From contig NZ_AP022591.1 in assembly GCF_010731795.1 (NCBI RefSeq), forward strand, positions 4,774,001 through 4,838,000: a DNA stretch of 64,000 nucleotides, in the 5' to 3' direction. This DNA is from Mycolicibacterium celeriflavum (GTDB lineage Bacteria > Actinomycetota > Actinomycetes > Mycobacteriales > Mycobacteriaceae). Below, piece by piece: positions 7,862 to 16,667 of the stretch. The position numbers and the translations under genes were made by a program. The notes below the pieces were generated by a model. That model was not told where the DNA came from and did no database searches. It saw only the letters and a program-made list of their open reading frames with translations. The first letter of the stretch is position 1. Each line of letters begins with the position of its first letter.

Positions 7862-8752
7862 GTGGCAACGAAGTGGTCGCCGAGCCGGCTCGGCAATCTG
7901 AGCGACAAGCGGATCATCGTCACCGGCGCGACCAACGGCGTCGGCCTTGCGACGGCGCGGGCGCTGGCGGGTGCGGGTGCCCACGTCATTCTCGCGGTCC
8001 GCAACCTAGAGCTGGGCGCGCAGCGTGCGGCGGAGATGGGCGGGGACACTTCGGTGGTCAAGCTCGACCTTGCCGATCAGTCGTCGGTGCGGGCGTTTCC
8101 CGACCTGTTCGACGGCGACGTCGACATCCTGATCAACAACGCGGGCCTGGTCGCGCAGGGCCGAAGCGACACCGTCGACGGCTTCGAGATGACGCTCGGC
8201 ACCAACTTTCTGGGCCCGTTCGCGTTGACCAACCTGATGTTCGATCGGGTGCGGGACAAGATCATCAACGTCGGCTCCGATGCGCACAGGGCGGCGACGA
8301 TCGCGTTCGACGACCCGCATCTGCGGTCGCGCAAGTGGTCGGCCTATCCGGCCTATGCGCGCTCGAAGTTGGCAGTGATGCTGTGGGGCCTCGAACTCGA
8401 CCGGCGGCTGCGCGAGGCCGGTTCACCGATCACCAGCTACCTGACGCATCCCGGCTGGGTCGCGTCGAACCTGACCAACGTGTCGGACACCCGGGTGATG
8501 GCCGCCTTCCATTCGGTGGCCAAGGCGGTGGCCAGCGCGCTCGCCAACGACGCCGACGCCGGCGCCGCCCCGACGCTGTACTGCATCACCGAACCCATTC
8601 CGCCAGGCAGTTACGTGGGGATCGACAGCAGATACGGCCTGAAGGGCGGTCCGACGTTGAGCGGCCGGGCGGCCGTCGCTTGCGACTACGACGACGCCAG
8701 GAAGCTGTGGGAATTCGCCGAGAAGGAGACCGGGACGAGTCTGCCGGTGTGA
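7862..8752 (+). CDS. SDR-family oxidoreductase (retinol-dehydrogenase-like)
   Basis: A 296-residue SDR. It starts VATKWSPSRLGNLSDKRIIV, with the glycine-rich TGATNGVG near residues 22-29, NNAG near 95, a shortened Ser strand (INVGSDAHRA) and YPAYARSKLAVML (YxxxK) near 165. GWVASNL and an elongated C-terminal region resemble the RDH/WWOX-like group that many mycobacterial SDRs belong to. It is divergent from the NTF2-sulfotransferase operon and may work with it. The substrate is not identifiable. Confidence 0.87.
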   Translation: MATKWSPSRLGNLSDKRIIVTGATNGVGLATARALAGAGAHVILAVRNLELGAQRAAEMGGDTSVVKLDLADQSSVRAFPDLFDGDVDILINNAGLVAQGRSDTVDGFEMTLGTNFLGPFALTNLMFDRVRDKIINVGSDAHRAATIAFDDPHLRSRKWSAYPAYARSKLAVMLWGLELDRRLREAGSPITSYLTHPGWVASNLTNVSDTRVMAAFHSVAKAVASALANDADAGAAPTLYCITEPIPPGSYVGIDSRYGLKGGPTLSGRAAVACDYDDARKLWEFAEKETGTSLPV

Positions 8753-8755
8753 GCA

Positions 8756-10333
8756 TCAGTGGCTCAGCCGGTGAACCGCGTCGGACAACTGCCCGTAGAC
8801 CGACAGCTCCGCCCGGAGCGGTTCCAGAATGAATTCGTCCCCCACTGCGTCCACCCGGCGACGCAACTCGGAAGCTGCCCGCCGCCTGCGCCGCGCCGCG
8901 CCCACCGCGACGAAGGGTCTGATCACCAATCGCACCAACAACCCCAATGCCAGACCTCCGACAAGCAGCACAGTCGGCCAAGCGAAGGGCCCGAGCGAAG
9001 GCGCGTCGAGATCGATTTGCAAGTAAGCGAGCAGCGCGAGCAGCCCTAGCCATGCCCCGCCCACTACGGCGGCGCTGAGCAGGCCCCACTGAATTGCCGC
9101 GATAAAACTCCACCATCGGGGCGGGCGTGCCATTCCGAGGTCCGCGCCGCCGACCGCCCTGTCCAGGGCATCGGGCACGTCCGCGGCTCGCGACTTCGCC
9201 GTTTCGAGCAGCGTCCGGGGCCACGGTGTCGGCAGCCCGGCCGATGCGGTGTTGGCGAGCGCACGTACCGCGCTGTCTGCGGCCGCGCGCGACGCCGCAG
9301 AACCGGACGGCAGCGACGTGCGGCGGAGCACTTCCAGCTGTTCCACGGGCTGGCCCAAGCCCAAGCGACGCAAGGGATCACGCCGCAGTTTCCCGATCCA
9401 GCTCAGCGGCGGCCACCCGACCGCGGCCAGTGCCCGCCGCTCATATGCCTGACCGACGGCGCCGACCACTGCCGGCACGCCGGCGGCCGCAGCCAGCGCG
9501 GTCCCCAATTGTCGCTCCGCGTCGAGCAGTGCGGGCTCCGTTCGCCGCTGAGGAATCAACGGCGCGAGGCGAGCAGCCATCGAGTCCAGATCCGCACTGA
9601 CCCGCGCAGTCCGCGCCCGGTGGACCGCCACGGTCGACACCAGGAATTCGCGCAGCGGCGCCGCACCCTCCGGCGTAACCGCCGACGTCGATAGCGTCGG
9701 CACGCCGGCCAGGCCGTCGTCAGCGAGCAGGCGGTCGAGATCACGCATGCAGGCGGCCAGCTCGTCATCGCTCAGCCGGTCGGACTGGTTGAGGACCACG
9801 ACCATGACGTCGCGGTGCGCCGCCAAAGGCCGCAGATACGTGTCGTGCAGCAGCGCGTCGGCGTATTTCTGCGGGTCGAGCACCCAAGCGAACGCGTCGA
9901 CGAGACGAACCAACCGATCCACCTCGGCTCGGTGGGACGACTCGACGGAGTCGTGGTCGGGAAGGTCGAGCAACACCAGCCCGGACAACCCGGGAGCGGA
10001 CGCGCCGCCGTGTCGGCGATTGCCGATTTCCAGCCAATCCAGCAGTTCTTGGGCGCCGTCGGGTCCGAAAACAACGGCCTGGGTGGCCGACGTCGTCGGA
10101 CGCCGGACACCGACCGTGGCCAATTGCGCCCCAGTGATGGCGTTGAACAGAGAGGATTTTCCGCTGCCCGTTGCTCCGGCCAGTGCGACCACGGTGTACT
10201 CCCCGGACAGGCGCAGCCTGGCTCCCGCCCGCTGGTCGAGGCGGTGCAGGTCGTCGAGCACCTCCTCGGGCAGCCGACCCGCGCCGAGGCTGACCACCGA
10301 CGACAGCGCCGCCAATCGGTCGGTGAGCGTCAC
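8756..10333 (-). CDS. Dynamin/YfjP-like GTPase with C-terminal membrane segments
   Basis: A 525-residue protein. The G domain is at the N-terminus: GATGSGKSSLFNAITG (G1, about residues 52-67), LLDLPDHDS (G3, about 120) and LNQSD (G4, about 180). Near residues 405-470 there are two hydrophobic stretches (WGLLSAAVVGGAWLGLLALLA and WPTVLLVGGLALGLLVRLV), followed by an Arg-rich helix, so it is probably an inner-membrane GTPase. GTG 10333 overlaps the upstream GTPase's TGA (GTGA), so the pair is translationally coupled. Similar paired GTPases suggest bacterial dynamin-like membrane remodelling, but no function is established by sequence. Confidence 0.82.
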   Translation of the reverse strand: MTLTDRLAALSSVVSLGAGRLPEEVLDDLHRLDQRAGARLRLSGEYTVVALAGATGSGKSSLFNAITGAQLATVGVRRPTTSATQAVVFGPDGAQELLDWLEIGNRRHGGASAPGLSGLVLLDLPDHDSVESSHRAEVDRLVRLVDAFAWVLDPQKYADALLHDTYLRPLAAHRDVMVVVLNQSDRLSDDELAACMRDLDRLLADDGLAGVPTLSTSAVTPEGAAPLREFLVSTVAVHRARTARVSADLDSMAARLAPLIPQRRTEPALLDAERQLGTALAAAAGVPAVVGAVGQAYERRALAAVGWPPLSWIGKLRRDPLRRLGLGQPVEQLEVLRRTSLPSGSAASRAAADSAVRALANTASAGLPTPWPRTLLETAKSRAADVPDALDRAVGGADLGMARPPRWWSFIAAIQWGLLSAAVVGGAWLGLLALLAYLQIDLDAPSLGPFAWPTVLLVGGLALGLLVRLVIRPFVAVGAARRRRRAASELRRRVDAVGDEFILEPLRAELSVYGQLSDAVHRLSH

Positions 10334-11997
10334 GTCAGCACCGCCGCAACCCGATCGGCTGCACGTCGCAGCTCGTCACCGGACACCATCGGCGACGCCG
10401 AATCCAGCACATGGCGATACCGGTCTGCGTCGCGGGCCAACAATGTGCCCGCTCGGGCCAATAGGTCGTCCCTGGCTTGCCGAGCCAATCCGCGGACCGC
10501 CTGCTCTCCGAAGATCGCCTCCAGCACCTTCTGGCTGGCCACCGACGTACCTCCGGCAATCCCCACCTCCGCGCCGGTCAGCCCGCCCGTCTGACTGAAC
10601 ACGGCGAGCATCACCACCAGCCCGGCACCGTTGACTCCGTACGAGGCCAATCGGGCGCTGGACCGCTTCGACGCGCCTTCCGTTCGGACGAGTCCCAGCA
10701 CGAAGTCCTCCCAGTCGCGGACCAGCCGCTCGACCGCCTCTGCCAGCCCCGGGGCAGGTCGCGCCAGCTCGTCGGTCAGCAGCCGTGCACCGGCCTCATG
10801 CCGAGCCCAGCAGCCGTACGACTGCTCCGCGGCGTCCTCCACCGCCGCCACAACGACGGCAGCGATGCCGGTCTCCAACGCCGATCCCAATTCCTCGACC
10901 GGCGTGGAGCGCCCAGTCACCGCGGCCACCATGCGATCTCGAATTCGGCCAACCCTCGACTCGAGCCTGCGAAGGAATTCGCCCGTCCCTACCACGTCCT
11001 GCCAGCGGGCCAGGACCTCGCCTCGGAGCAGAGCACCATCGCGGATGGCCGACTCCACCCGCTCCAGCGCGCCGTCGTGCGCGGACGAGACGCATGATTC
11101 CAACTGGCTGCGCACATCGGCCTGATCGTCGGCGGCCGCGGCCAACGTGTAGGTCCGCGGCGAAAGACTGTGCAGCGCTCCGTCCAACGTGTAGCGAACC
11201 ACCGCAGCACGCTGCTCCGCGTCAGCGGTCAGGCCTGTCAGCCAGGAGCGGATGGGGGCGATCGCCTTGTCTTTCAACCGCCCATGACGCAGCGCCTGCT
11301 CCGCGATCACGAACAGCGGCGCGCCGCTCAATTCACCCGCTGCAAGCATGTCCGACAAGTGCCGGCTCACATCGTTCAGCGCTTCTGGAGGGCAGCGGTT
11401 GAGCACGATGGCGACAGCCGTGCCGCGATCACGTGCCGTGCGCAGCATCTGCCACGGCACCGCGTCGGCGTACCGGGCGGCGGTGGTCAGGAAGATCCAC
11501 AGGTCAGCGGCGGCGAGCAGGGTGGCCGCCAGCTCGCGATTGGTGCTCACCACGCTGTCGATGTCGGGCGCGTCGAGCAGCGCGAGGCCGGGGCCGATGC
11601 CTGGATGCGGCGCCAGCCGCAGCCCATCCGGGCCTGAAGACCGGGGCAACTGGGGCAAGATCCGGTCGTTGGCGAACCACGGCAGGTCCGACGGGTGGCA
11701 CACGACTACCGGGCCCCGGGTGGTGGGCCGCAATACTCCCGCGGCAGAGACCTCCGCCCCGACCAGCGAATTGATCAGTGTCGACTTGCCGGCTCCTGTC
11801 GACCCGCCGACCACCGCAAGGAGCGGGGCATCGATGCTCTGCAGCCGGGGGATCAGGTAGTCGGCCATCTGCCCAGTCAATTCACGGCGGTCCCGCTCGG
11901 CCGTCCACGACGACGGCGTCGGCAGCGGAAACGTAGTTCGCTCCAGCGCCGCAGCGAGACCGGTGACCGCGTCGACCAGCTCGCCATCGCCCGTCAT
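10330..11997 (-). CDS. Dynamin/YfjP-like GTPase, first of a coupled pair
   Basis: A 555-residue protein. The G domain shows GGSTGAGKSTLINSLVG (about residues 60-76), LLDAPDIDS (about 140) and LNRCP in the G4 position (about 197; Arg replaces the usual Lys of NKxD). The rest is largely helical, with a weak hydrophobic segment (GAGLVVMLAVFSQTGGLTG) near 455-475. ATG 11997 (MTGDGELVDAV) was chosen. The frame stays open further upstream through the tRNA gene, but that cannot be coding. The pair is directly downstream of tRNA-Arg and divergent from argS. Confidence 0.82.
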   Translation of the reverse strand: MTGDGELVDAVTGLAAALERTTFPLPTPSSWTAERDRRELTGQMADYLIPRLQSIDAPLLAVVGGSTGAGKSTLINSLVGAEVSAAGVLRPTTRGPVVVCHPSDLPWFANDRILPQLPRSSGPDGLRLAPHPGIGPGLALLDAPDIDSVVSTNRELAATLLAAADLWIFLTTAARYADAVPWQMLRTARDRGTAVAIVLNRCPPEALNDVSRHLSDMLAAGELSGAPLFVIAEQALRHGRLKDKAIAPIRSWLTGLTADAEQRAAVVRYTLDGALHSLSPRTYTLAAAADDQADVRSQLESCVSSAHDGALERVESAIRDGALLRGEVLARWQDVVGTGEFLRRLESRVGRIRDRMVAAVTGRSTPVEELGSALETGIAAVVVAAVEDAAEQSYGCWARHEAGARLLTDELARPAPGLAEAVERLVRDWEDFVLGLVRTEGASKRSSARLASYGVNGAGLVVMLAVFSQTGGLTGAEVGIAGGTSVASQKVLEAIFGEQAVRGLARQARDDLLARAGTLLARDADRYRHVLDSASPMVSGDELRRAADRVAAVLT

Positions 11998-12098
11998 CAC
12001 TTCAGCCTGCCCGAGGCTGGCTCCGCCTGCCCATGACTTGGCCAACTGTGCCGATGTTGCCGACAACACGGCTCGGCTCACTGAAGAAATTTGCTTTG

Positions 12099-12171
12099 TG
12101 CCCCCGGCAGGATTCGAACCTGCGGCCTTCTGCTCCGGAGGCAGACGCTCTATCCCCTGAGCTACGGGGGC
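12099..12171 (-). tRNA. tRNA-Arg (anticodon CCG)
   Basis: A 73-nt cloverleaf on the minus strand: acceptor GCCCCCG/CGGGGGC with discriminator A, D-arm GCTC-AGGGGATA-GAGC, anticodon arm TCTGC-CTCCGGA-GCAGA, five-base variable loop AGGCC, T-arm GCAGG-TTCGAAT-CCTGC. The anticodon CCG reads CGG. The 3' CCA is not encoded. It lies divergently beside argS, the gene of its own synthetase. Confidence 0.96.
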
Positions 12172-12257
12172 GCACGAGAGTCGGCGCCGATGGGCCTGCA
12201 CAGCCTAACGCATTCGGGTCACCGGAAACGGATTCGGGGGCTGACCACCCAAGACCA

Positions 12258-12271
12258 TAGGATGGACCCTC
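12258..12271 (+). promoter_or_regulatory. Candidate -10 element for leaderless argS
   Basis: TAGGAT at 12258-12263 matches the mycobacterial -10 pattern and stands 8 bases before the argS GTG at 12272. Transcription would start at or next to the start codon. No clear -35 box is seen, which is usual in mycobacteria. Confidence 0.45.
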
Positions 12272-13924
12272 GTGACCCCCGCCGATCTGGCCGACCTGCT
12301 CAAGACCACCGCCGCCGCGGTGCTGGCCGAGCATGGACTCGACACGTCAGCGCTGCCGGAAACGGTCACCGTCGAACGTCCGCGCAATCCTGACCACGGT
12401 GACTACGCCACCAACCTCGCGCTTCAGGTCGGCAAGAAGGTCGGCGCCAACCCGCGGGAGCTGGCCGGCTGGCTGGCCACCGCGCTGGCCGAGCATGCCG
12501 GCATCGCTGCTGCCGACGTCGCGGGTCCCGGCTTCGTGAACCTGCGCCTCGAGGCGTCGGCGCAGAACGTCATCGTCACCGACGTTCTCGCGGCCGGGGC
12601 TGACTACGGCCACTCCGACGCGCTCAGCGGTCAGGACATCAACCTCGAGTTCGTCTCGGCCAACCCCACCGGCCCGATACACATCGGCGGCACCCGGTGG
12701 GCCGCGGTCGGCGACGCGCTCGGCAGGCTGCTGTCGACCCAGGGCGCCCGAGTAGTACGCGAGTACTACTTCAACGACCACGGCGCGCAGATCGACCGGT
12801 TCACCAACTCGCTGATCGCAGCGGCCAAGGGTGAACCGACTCCCGACGACGGCTATGCGGGCGACTACATCAAAGACATCGCCGCCGCTGTGCTCGCCAA
12901 GGAACCCGACGCGCTGAGCCTCTCCGAGAGCGAGATGCGTGAGACGTTCCGCGCCATCGGCGTCGACCTCATGTTCACCCACATCAAGCAGTCGTTGCAC
13001 GACTTCGGCACCGACTTCGACGTCTATACGCACGAAGACTCGATGCACACGTCCGGACGCGTCGAGCAGGCCATCGCACGGCTCCGCGACGCGGGCAGCA
13101 TCTACGAGAAGGACGACGCAATCTGGTTGCGTACCACCGACTTCGGTGACGACAAGGACCGCGTCGTCATCAAGCGCGACGGTGCGCCGGCCTACATCGC
13201 CGCGGACATCGCCTACTACCTCGACAAGCGCGAGCGCGGGTTCGACCTGTGCATCTACATGCTCGGCGCCGACCATCACGGCTACATCGCCCGGCTCAAG
13301 GCGGTCGCGGCTGCGCTGGGGGAGGACCCGGCCACGGTGGAGGTGCTCATCGGCCAGATGGTCAACCTGGTCCGCGACGGACAACCGGTCCGGATGAGCA
13401 AGCGGGCGGGCACGGTGATCACGCTCGACGACCTGGTCGAGGCCATCGGCGTCGACGCCGCCCGGTACTCGCTGATCCGGTCCTCGGTCGACAGCCCGAT
13501 CGACATCGATCTCGAACTGTGGTCGTCGGCATCGAACGAGAACCCGGTCTACTACGTGCAATACGCGCATGCGCGGCTGTCCGCTCTGGCCCGCAATGCC
13601 GCCGAACTGGGCGTCGTGCCCGGCACCGCGAACCTGCAGCTGCTGAACCACGACAAGGAAGGCACGCTGATCCGCAACCTGGGGGAGTTCCCCCGGGTGC
13701 TAAGAACCGCTGCTTCCCTGCGGGAACCGCACCGCGTCTCGCGCTACCTCGAGGATCTGGCCGGTGACTACCACCGGTTCTACGACTCCTGCCGCGTGCT
13801 ACCTCAAGGCGACGAGGCGCCGAACGAACTGCACGCCGCGCGCCTGGCACTGTGTCAGGCCACTCGCCAGGTGATCGCAAACGGGCTGGGTATCCTCGGC
13901 GTCTCGGCTCCGGAGCGCATGTGA
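12272..13924 (+). CDS. argS: Arginyl-tRNA synthetase
   Basis: A 550-residue class I synthetase that charges tRNA-Arg. The N-terminal Add-1 domain covers residues 1-90. The HIGH-type motif is ANPTGPIHIGGTRWAAVGDAL (about residues 130-150), and the KMSKS-type signature is VRMSKRAGTVITLDDLV (about 373-390). The C-terminal DALR anticodon-binding domain (YYVQYAHARLSALARNA onward) ends the protein. Length is normal for bacteria. The GTG start is probably leaderless. The stop overlaps the lysA GTG (GTGA at 13921-13924), so lysA is coupled to it, as in M. tuberculosis. Confidence 0.97.
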   Translation: MTPADLADLLKTTAAAVLAEHGLDTSALPETVTVERPRNPDHGDYATNLALQVGKKVGANPRELAGWLATALAEHAGIAAADVAGPGFVNLRLEASAQNVIVTDVLAAGADYGHSDALSGQDINLEFVSANPTGPIHIGGTRWAAVGDALGRLLSTQGARVVREYYFNDHGAQIDRFTNSLIAAAKGEPTPDDGYAGDYIKDIAAAVLAKEPDALSLSESEMRETFRAIGVDLMFTHIKQSLHDFGTDFDVYTHEDSMHTSGRVEQAIARLRDAGSIYEKDDAIWLRTTDFGDDKDRVVIKRDGAPAYIAADIAYYLDKRERGFDLCIYMLGADHHGYIARLKAVAAALGEDPATVEVLIGQMVNLVRDGQPVRMSKRAGTVITLDDLVEAIGVDAARYSLIRSSVDSPIDIDLELWSSASNENPVYYVQYAHARLSALARNAAELGVVPGTANLQLLNHDKEGTLIRNLGEFPRVLRTAASLREPHRVSRYLEDLAGDYHRFYDSCRVLPQGDEAPNELHAARLALCQATRQVIANGLGILGVSAPERM

Positions 13925-15339
13925 TCGCCCATCCCGCCGGTCCCCGGCATGCCGAAGAGGTACACCACGGCGGTGCTCCGCCACGCCCGCAGTCGCCTGC
14001 GGAGCTCCTGCTGCTGGCGCCGAATGTCTGGCCGCGCAGCACCGTTCGGGACGGCGCCGGTGTGGTGTCGATCGGCGGCGTGCCGGTCACCGACATCGCC
14101 GCGGAGTTCGGCACCCCGACGTTCGTGGTCGACGAGGACGACTTCCGCGCACGCTGCCGCGAGATCGCCGCCGCGTTCGGCGGCGGCGAGAACGTGCGTT
14201 ACGCCGCCAAGGCATTCATGTGCACCGAGGTGGCCCGCTGGATCGCCGAGGAGGGCCTCTCGCTCGACGTGGCCAGCGGTGGCGAGATGGCCGTCGCCTT
14301 GAATGGCGGCTTCCCCGCCGCGCGAATCGCCTTGCACGGCAACAACAAATCGATTGGCGAGTTGACGGCTGCGGTCGAGGCTGGGATCGAGCACGTGGTG
14401 GTCGACTCGGTGACCGAGATCGAGCGGCTCGACGCGATCGCCGGTGCCGCCGCCGTCGTACAGGACGTCCTGATCCGTGTCACCGTCGGCGTCGAAGCCC
14501 ACACCCACGAATTCATCTCCACCGCGCACGAAGACCAGAAGTTCGGGTTGTCACTGGCCAGCGGTGCGGCGATGGATGCCGTGCGGCGGGTCTTCGAAGC
14601 CGACCATCTGCGCCTCAAAGGCCTGCACAGCCACATCGGGTCACAGATCTTCGACGTCGCCGGTTTCGAGATCGCCGCGCACCGCGTGATCGGCCTGCTG
14701 CGTGACGTGGTCGCCGAGTTCGGCGTCGACAAGACAGCCCAGATGTCGATTGTCGACCTCGGTGGCGGACTGGGCATCTCGTACCTGCCCCAGGACGATC
14801 CGCCGCCGATCGCCGACCTCGCGGCCAAGCTCGAGGCGATCGTGCGCCACGAGTCGGCTGCCGTCGGTCTGCCCGCACCGCGGCTGGTGGTCGAGCCGGG
14901 CCGGGCCATCGCGGGCCCCGGTACGATCACGCTGTATGAGGTCGGCACCGTCAAAGATGTCGCCATCAGCCCGACCGCGCACCGCCGCTACGTCAGCGTG
15001 GACGGTGGAATGAGCGACAACATCCGGACATCGCTCTACGGTGCGGAATACGACGTCCGACTGGTCTCTCGGGTCACCGACGCTGCGCCGGCACTCGGCC
15101 GTGTCGTCGGAAAGCATTGCGAGAGCGGCGACATCGTGGTGCGGGATACCTGGGTGCCAGATGACATCGAGCCCGGCGACCTCTTGGGCGTCGCGGCGAC
15201 CGGCGCATACTGCTATTCGATGTCGAGCCGTTACAACCTGATCGGTCGTCCCGCTGTGGTGGCCGTGCGCGACGGGCGGGCCCGCCTGATCTTGCGCCGG
15301 GAGACGGTCGACGATCTGCTGAGTCTGGAAGTGAGGTAA
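13921..15339 (+). CDS. lysA: Diaminopimelate decarboxylase
   Basis: A 472-residue PLP enzyme of alanine-racemase fold type III that converts meso-diaminopimelate to lysine. YAAKAF (about residue 97) carries the PLP lysine, LHSHIGSQ (about 240) and GGGLGISY (about 280) bind the phosphate, EPGRAI and CESGDI (about 400) supply substrate contacts, and GAYCYSM follows. GTG 13921 gives the N-terminus MIAHPAGPRHAEE, similar to other mycobacterial LysA proteins. It is followed 2 bases later by thrA, so aspartate-family genes form one operon. Confidence 0.96.
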   Translation: MIAHPAGPRHAEEVHHGGAPPRPQSPAELLLLAPNVWPRSTVRDGAGVVSIGGVPVTDIAAEFGTPTFVVDEDDFRARCREIAAAFGGGENVRYAAKAFMCTEVARWIAEEGLSLDVASGGEMAVALNGGFPAARIALHGNNKSIGELTAAVEAGIEHVVVDSVTEIERLDAIAGAAAVVQDVLIRVTVGVEAHTHEFISTAHEDQKFGLSLASGAAMDAVRRVFEADHLRLKGLHSHIGSQIFDVAGFEIAAHRVIGLLRDVVAEFGVDKTAQMSIVDLGGGLGISYLPQDDPPPIADLAAKLEAIVRHESAAVGLPAPRLVVEPGRAIAGPGTITLYEVGTVKDVAISPTAHRRYVSVDGGMSDNIRTSLYGAEYDVRLVSRVTDAAPALGRVVGKHCESGDIVVRDTWVPDDIEPGDLLGVAATGAYCYSMSSRYNLIGRPAVVAVRDGRARLILRRETVDDLLSLEVR

Positions 15340-15341
15340 CC

Positions 15342-16667
15342 ATGACCGACCCCGACAAGCCCGTCGGCGTAGCGTTGCTCGGCCTGGGAAATGTCGGCAG
15401 CCAGGTGGCGCGCATCATCGAGGAGAGCGCCGACGACCTCGCCGCACGCATCGGCGCGCCATTGGTGCTTCGCGGCGTCGGCGTCCGCCGGGTGGCCGAC
15501 GACCGGGGGGTCCCGGTCGACATGCTCACCGACAACGTCGAAGAACTCGTCTCCCGCGACGACGTCGACATCGTCGTCGAGTTGATGGGACCTGTCGAAC
15601 CCGCGCGCAAGGCCATCCTGTCGGCTCTGGAGCAGGGCAAATCGGTGGTCACCGCCAACAAGGCGTTGATGGCGGTGTCCACCGGCGAATTGGCCCAGGC
15701 CGCCGAAACCGCCCGTGTGGACCTGTATTTCGAAGCCGCGGTGGCCGGTGCGATACCCGTCATCCGTCCGCTGACCCAGTCGCTGGCGGGGGACTCCGTG
15801 GTGCGCGTCGCGGGCATCGTCAACGGCACCACCAACTACATCCTTTCTGAGATGGACGGCACCGGCACCGATTACGCGAGTGCGCTGGCCGACGCGAGCG
15901 CCCTCGGTTACGCCGAGGCCGACCCGACTGCCGACGTCGAGGGATACGACGCCGCGGCCAAGGCCGCGATTCTCGCCTCGATCGCCTTCCACACCAGAGT
16001 CACCGCCGACGACGTCTACCGCGAAGGCATCACCAAGGTCAGCACCGACGACTTCGAATCCGCAAAAGCGCTCGGCTGCACCATCAAGCTACTGGCCATC
16101 TGCGAGCGGCTCACGGGCGACGAAGGACAACAACGGGTTTCGGCGCGGGTCTATCCGGCGCTGGTACCACTGGAACATCCGCTCGCCGCCGTCAACGGCG
16201 CCTTCAACGCGGTGGTGGTCGAAGCTGAAGCCGCCGGCCGACTGATGTTCTACGGCCAGGGAGCCGGCGGTGCGCCCACCGCCTCTGCGGTGATGGGCGA
16301 TCTCGTGATGGCGGCCCGCAACCGGGTGCAGGGCGGCCGCGGGCCCCGCGAATCGAAGTACGCCAAGTTGCCGATCGCACCGATCGGCTTCATCCCGACC
16401 CGCTACTACGTGAACATGAACGTCGCCGATCGCGCCGGTGTGCTGTCCGCCGTGGCAGCCGAATTCGGCAAGCGGGACGTCAGTATCGCCGAGGTGCGCC
16501 AGGAGGGCATGGTGGACGAGGGCGGTCAGCGTTGTGGTGCACGCATCGTCGTGGTGACCCATCAGGCCACCGACGCGGCGCTGTCGGAGACCGTGGCGGC
16601 GTTGGCGGATCTCGATGTGGTGCAGAGCATCAACAGCGTGCTCCGCATGGAGGGAACCAGCGAATGA
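15342..16667 (+). CDS. thrA: Homoserine dehydrogenase
   Basis: A 441-residue NAD(P)H-dependent enzyme that reduces aspartate semialdehyde to homoserine. The Rossmann motif GLGNVGSQVA is at residues 12-21. The catalytic domain has NKALMA, EAAVAGAIPVIRPL, GIVNGTTNYIL and the EADPTADVEGYDAAAKAAILA signature (about residues 195-215). The C-terminal ACT domain starts near 355 (NVADRAGVLSAVAAEF) and is the probable site of threonine feedback control. The stop overlaps the thrC start (ATGA). Confidence 0.97.
   Translation: MTDPDKPVGVALLGLGNVGSQVARIIEESADDLAARIGAPLVLRGVGVRRVADDRGVPVDMLTDNVEELVSRDDVDIVVELMGPVEPARKAILSALEQGKSVVTANKALMAVSTGELAQAAETARVDLYFEAAVAGAIPVIRPLTQSLAGDSVVRVAGIVNGTTNYILSEMDGTGTDYASALADASALGYAEADPTADVEGYDAAAKAAILASIAFHTRVTADDVYREGITKVSTDDFESAKALGCTIKLLAICERLTGDEGQQRVSARVYPALVPLEHPLAAVNGAFNAVVVEAEAAGRLMFYGQGAGGAPTASAVMGDLVMAARNRVQGGRGPRESKYAKLPIAPIGFIPTRYYVNMNVADRAGVLSAVAAEFGKRDVSIAEVRQEGMVDEGGQRCGARIVVVTHQATDAALSETVAALADLDVVQSINSVLRMEGTSE

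Noticed and set aside
11998..12201. N-terminal extension of the first GTPase through the tRNA gene
   Set aside because: The frame would translate tRNA-Arg; ATG 11997 gives a sensible start.
12347..13651. 434-codon open frame antisense to argS
   Set aside because: argS shows all synthetase motifs on the plus strand; the antisense frame has no recognisable motifs and reflects the GC-rich codon pattern.
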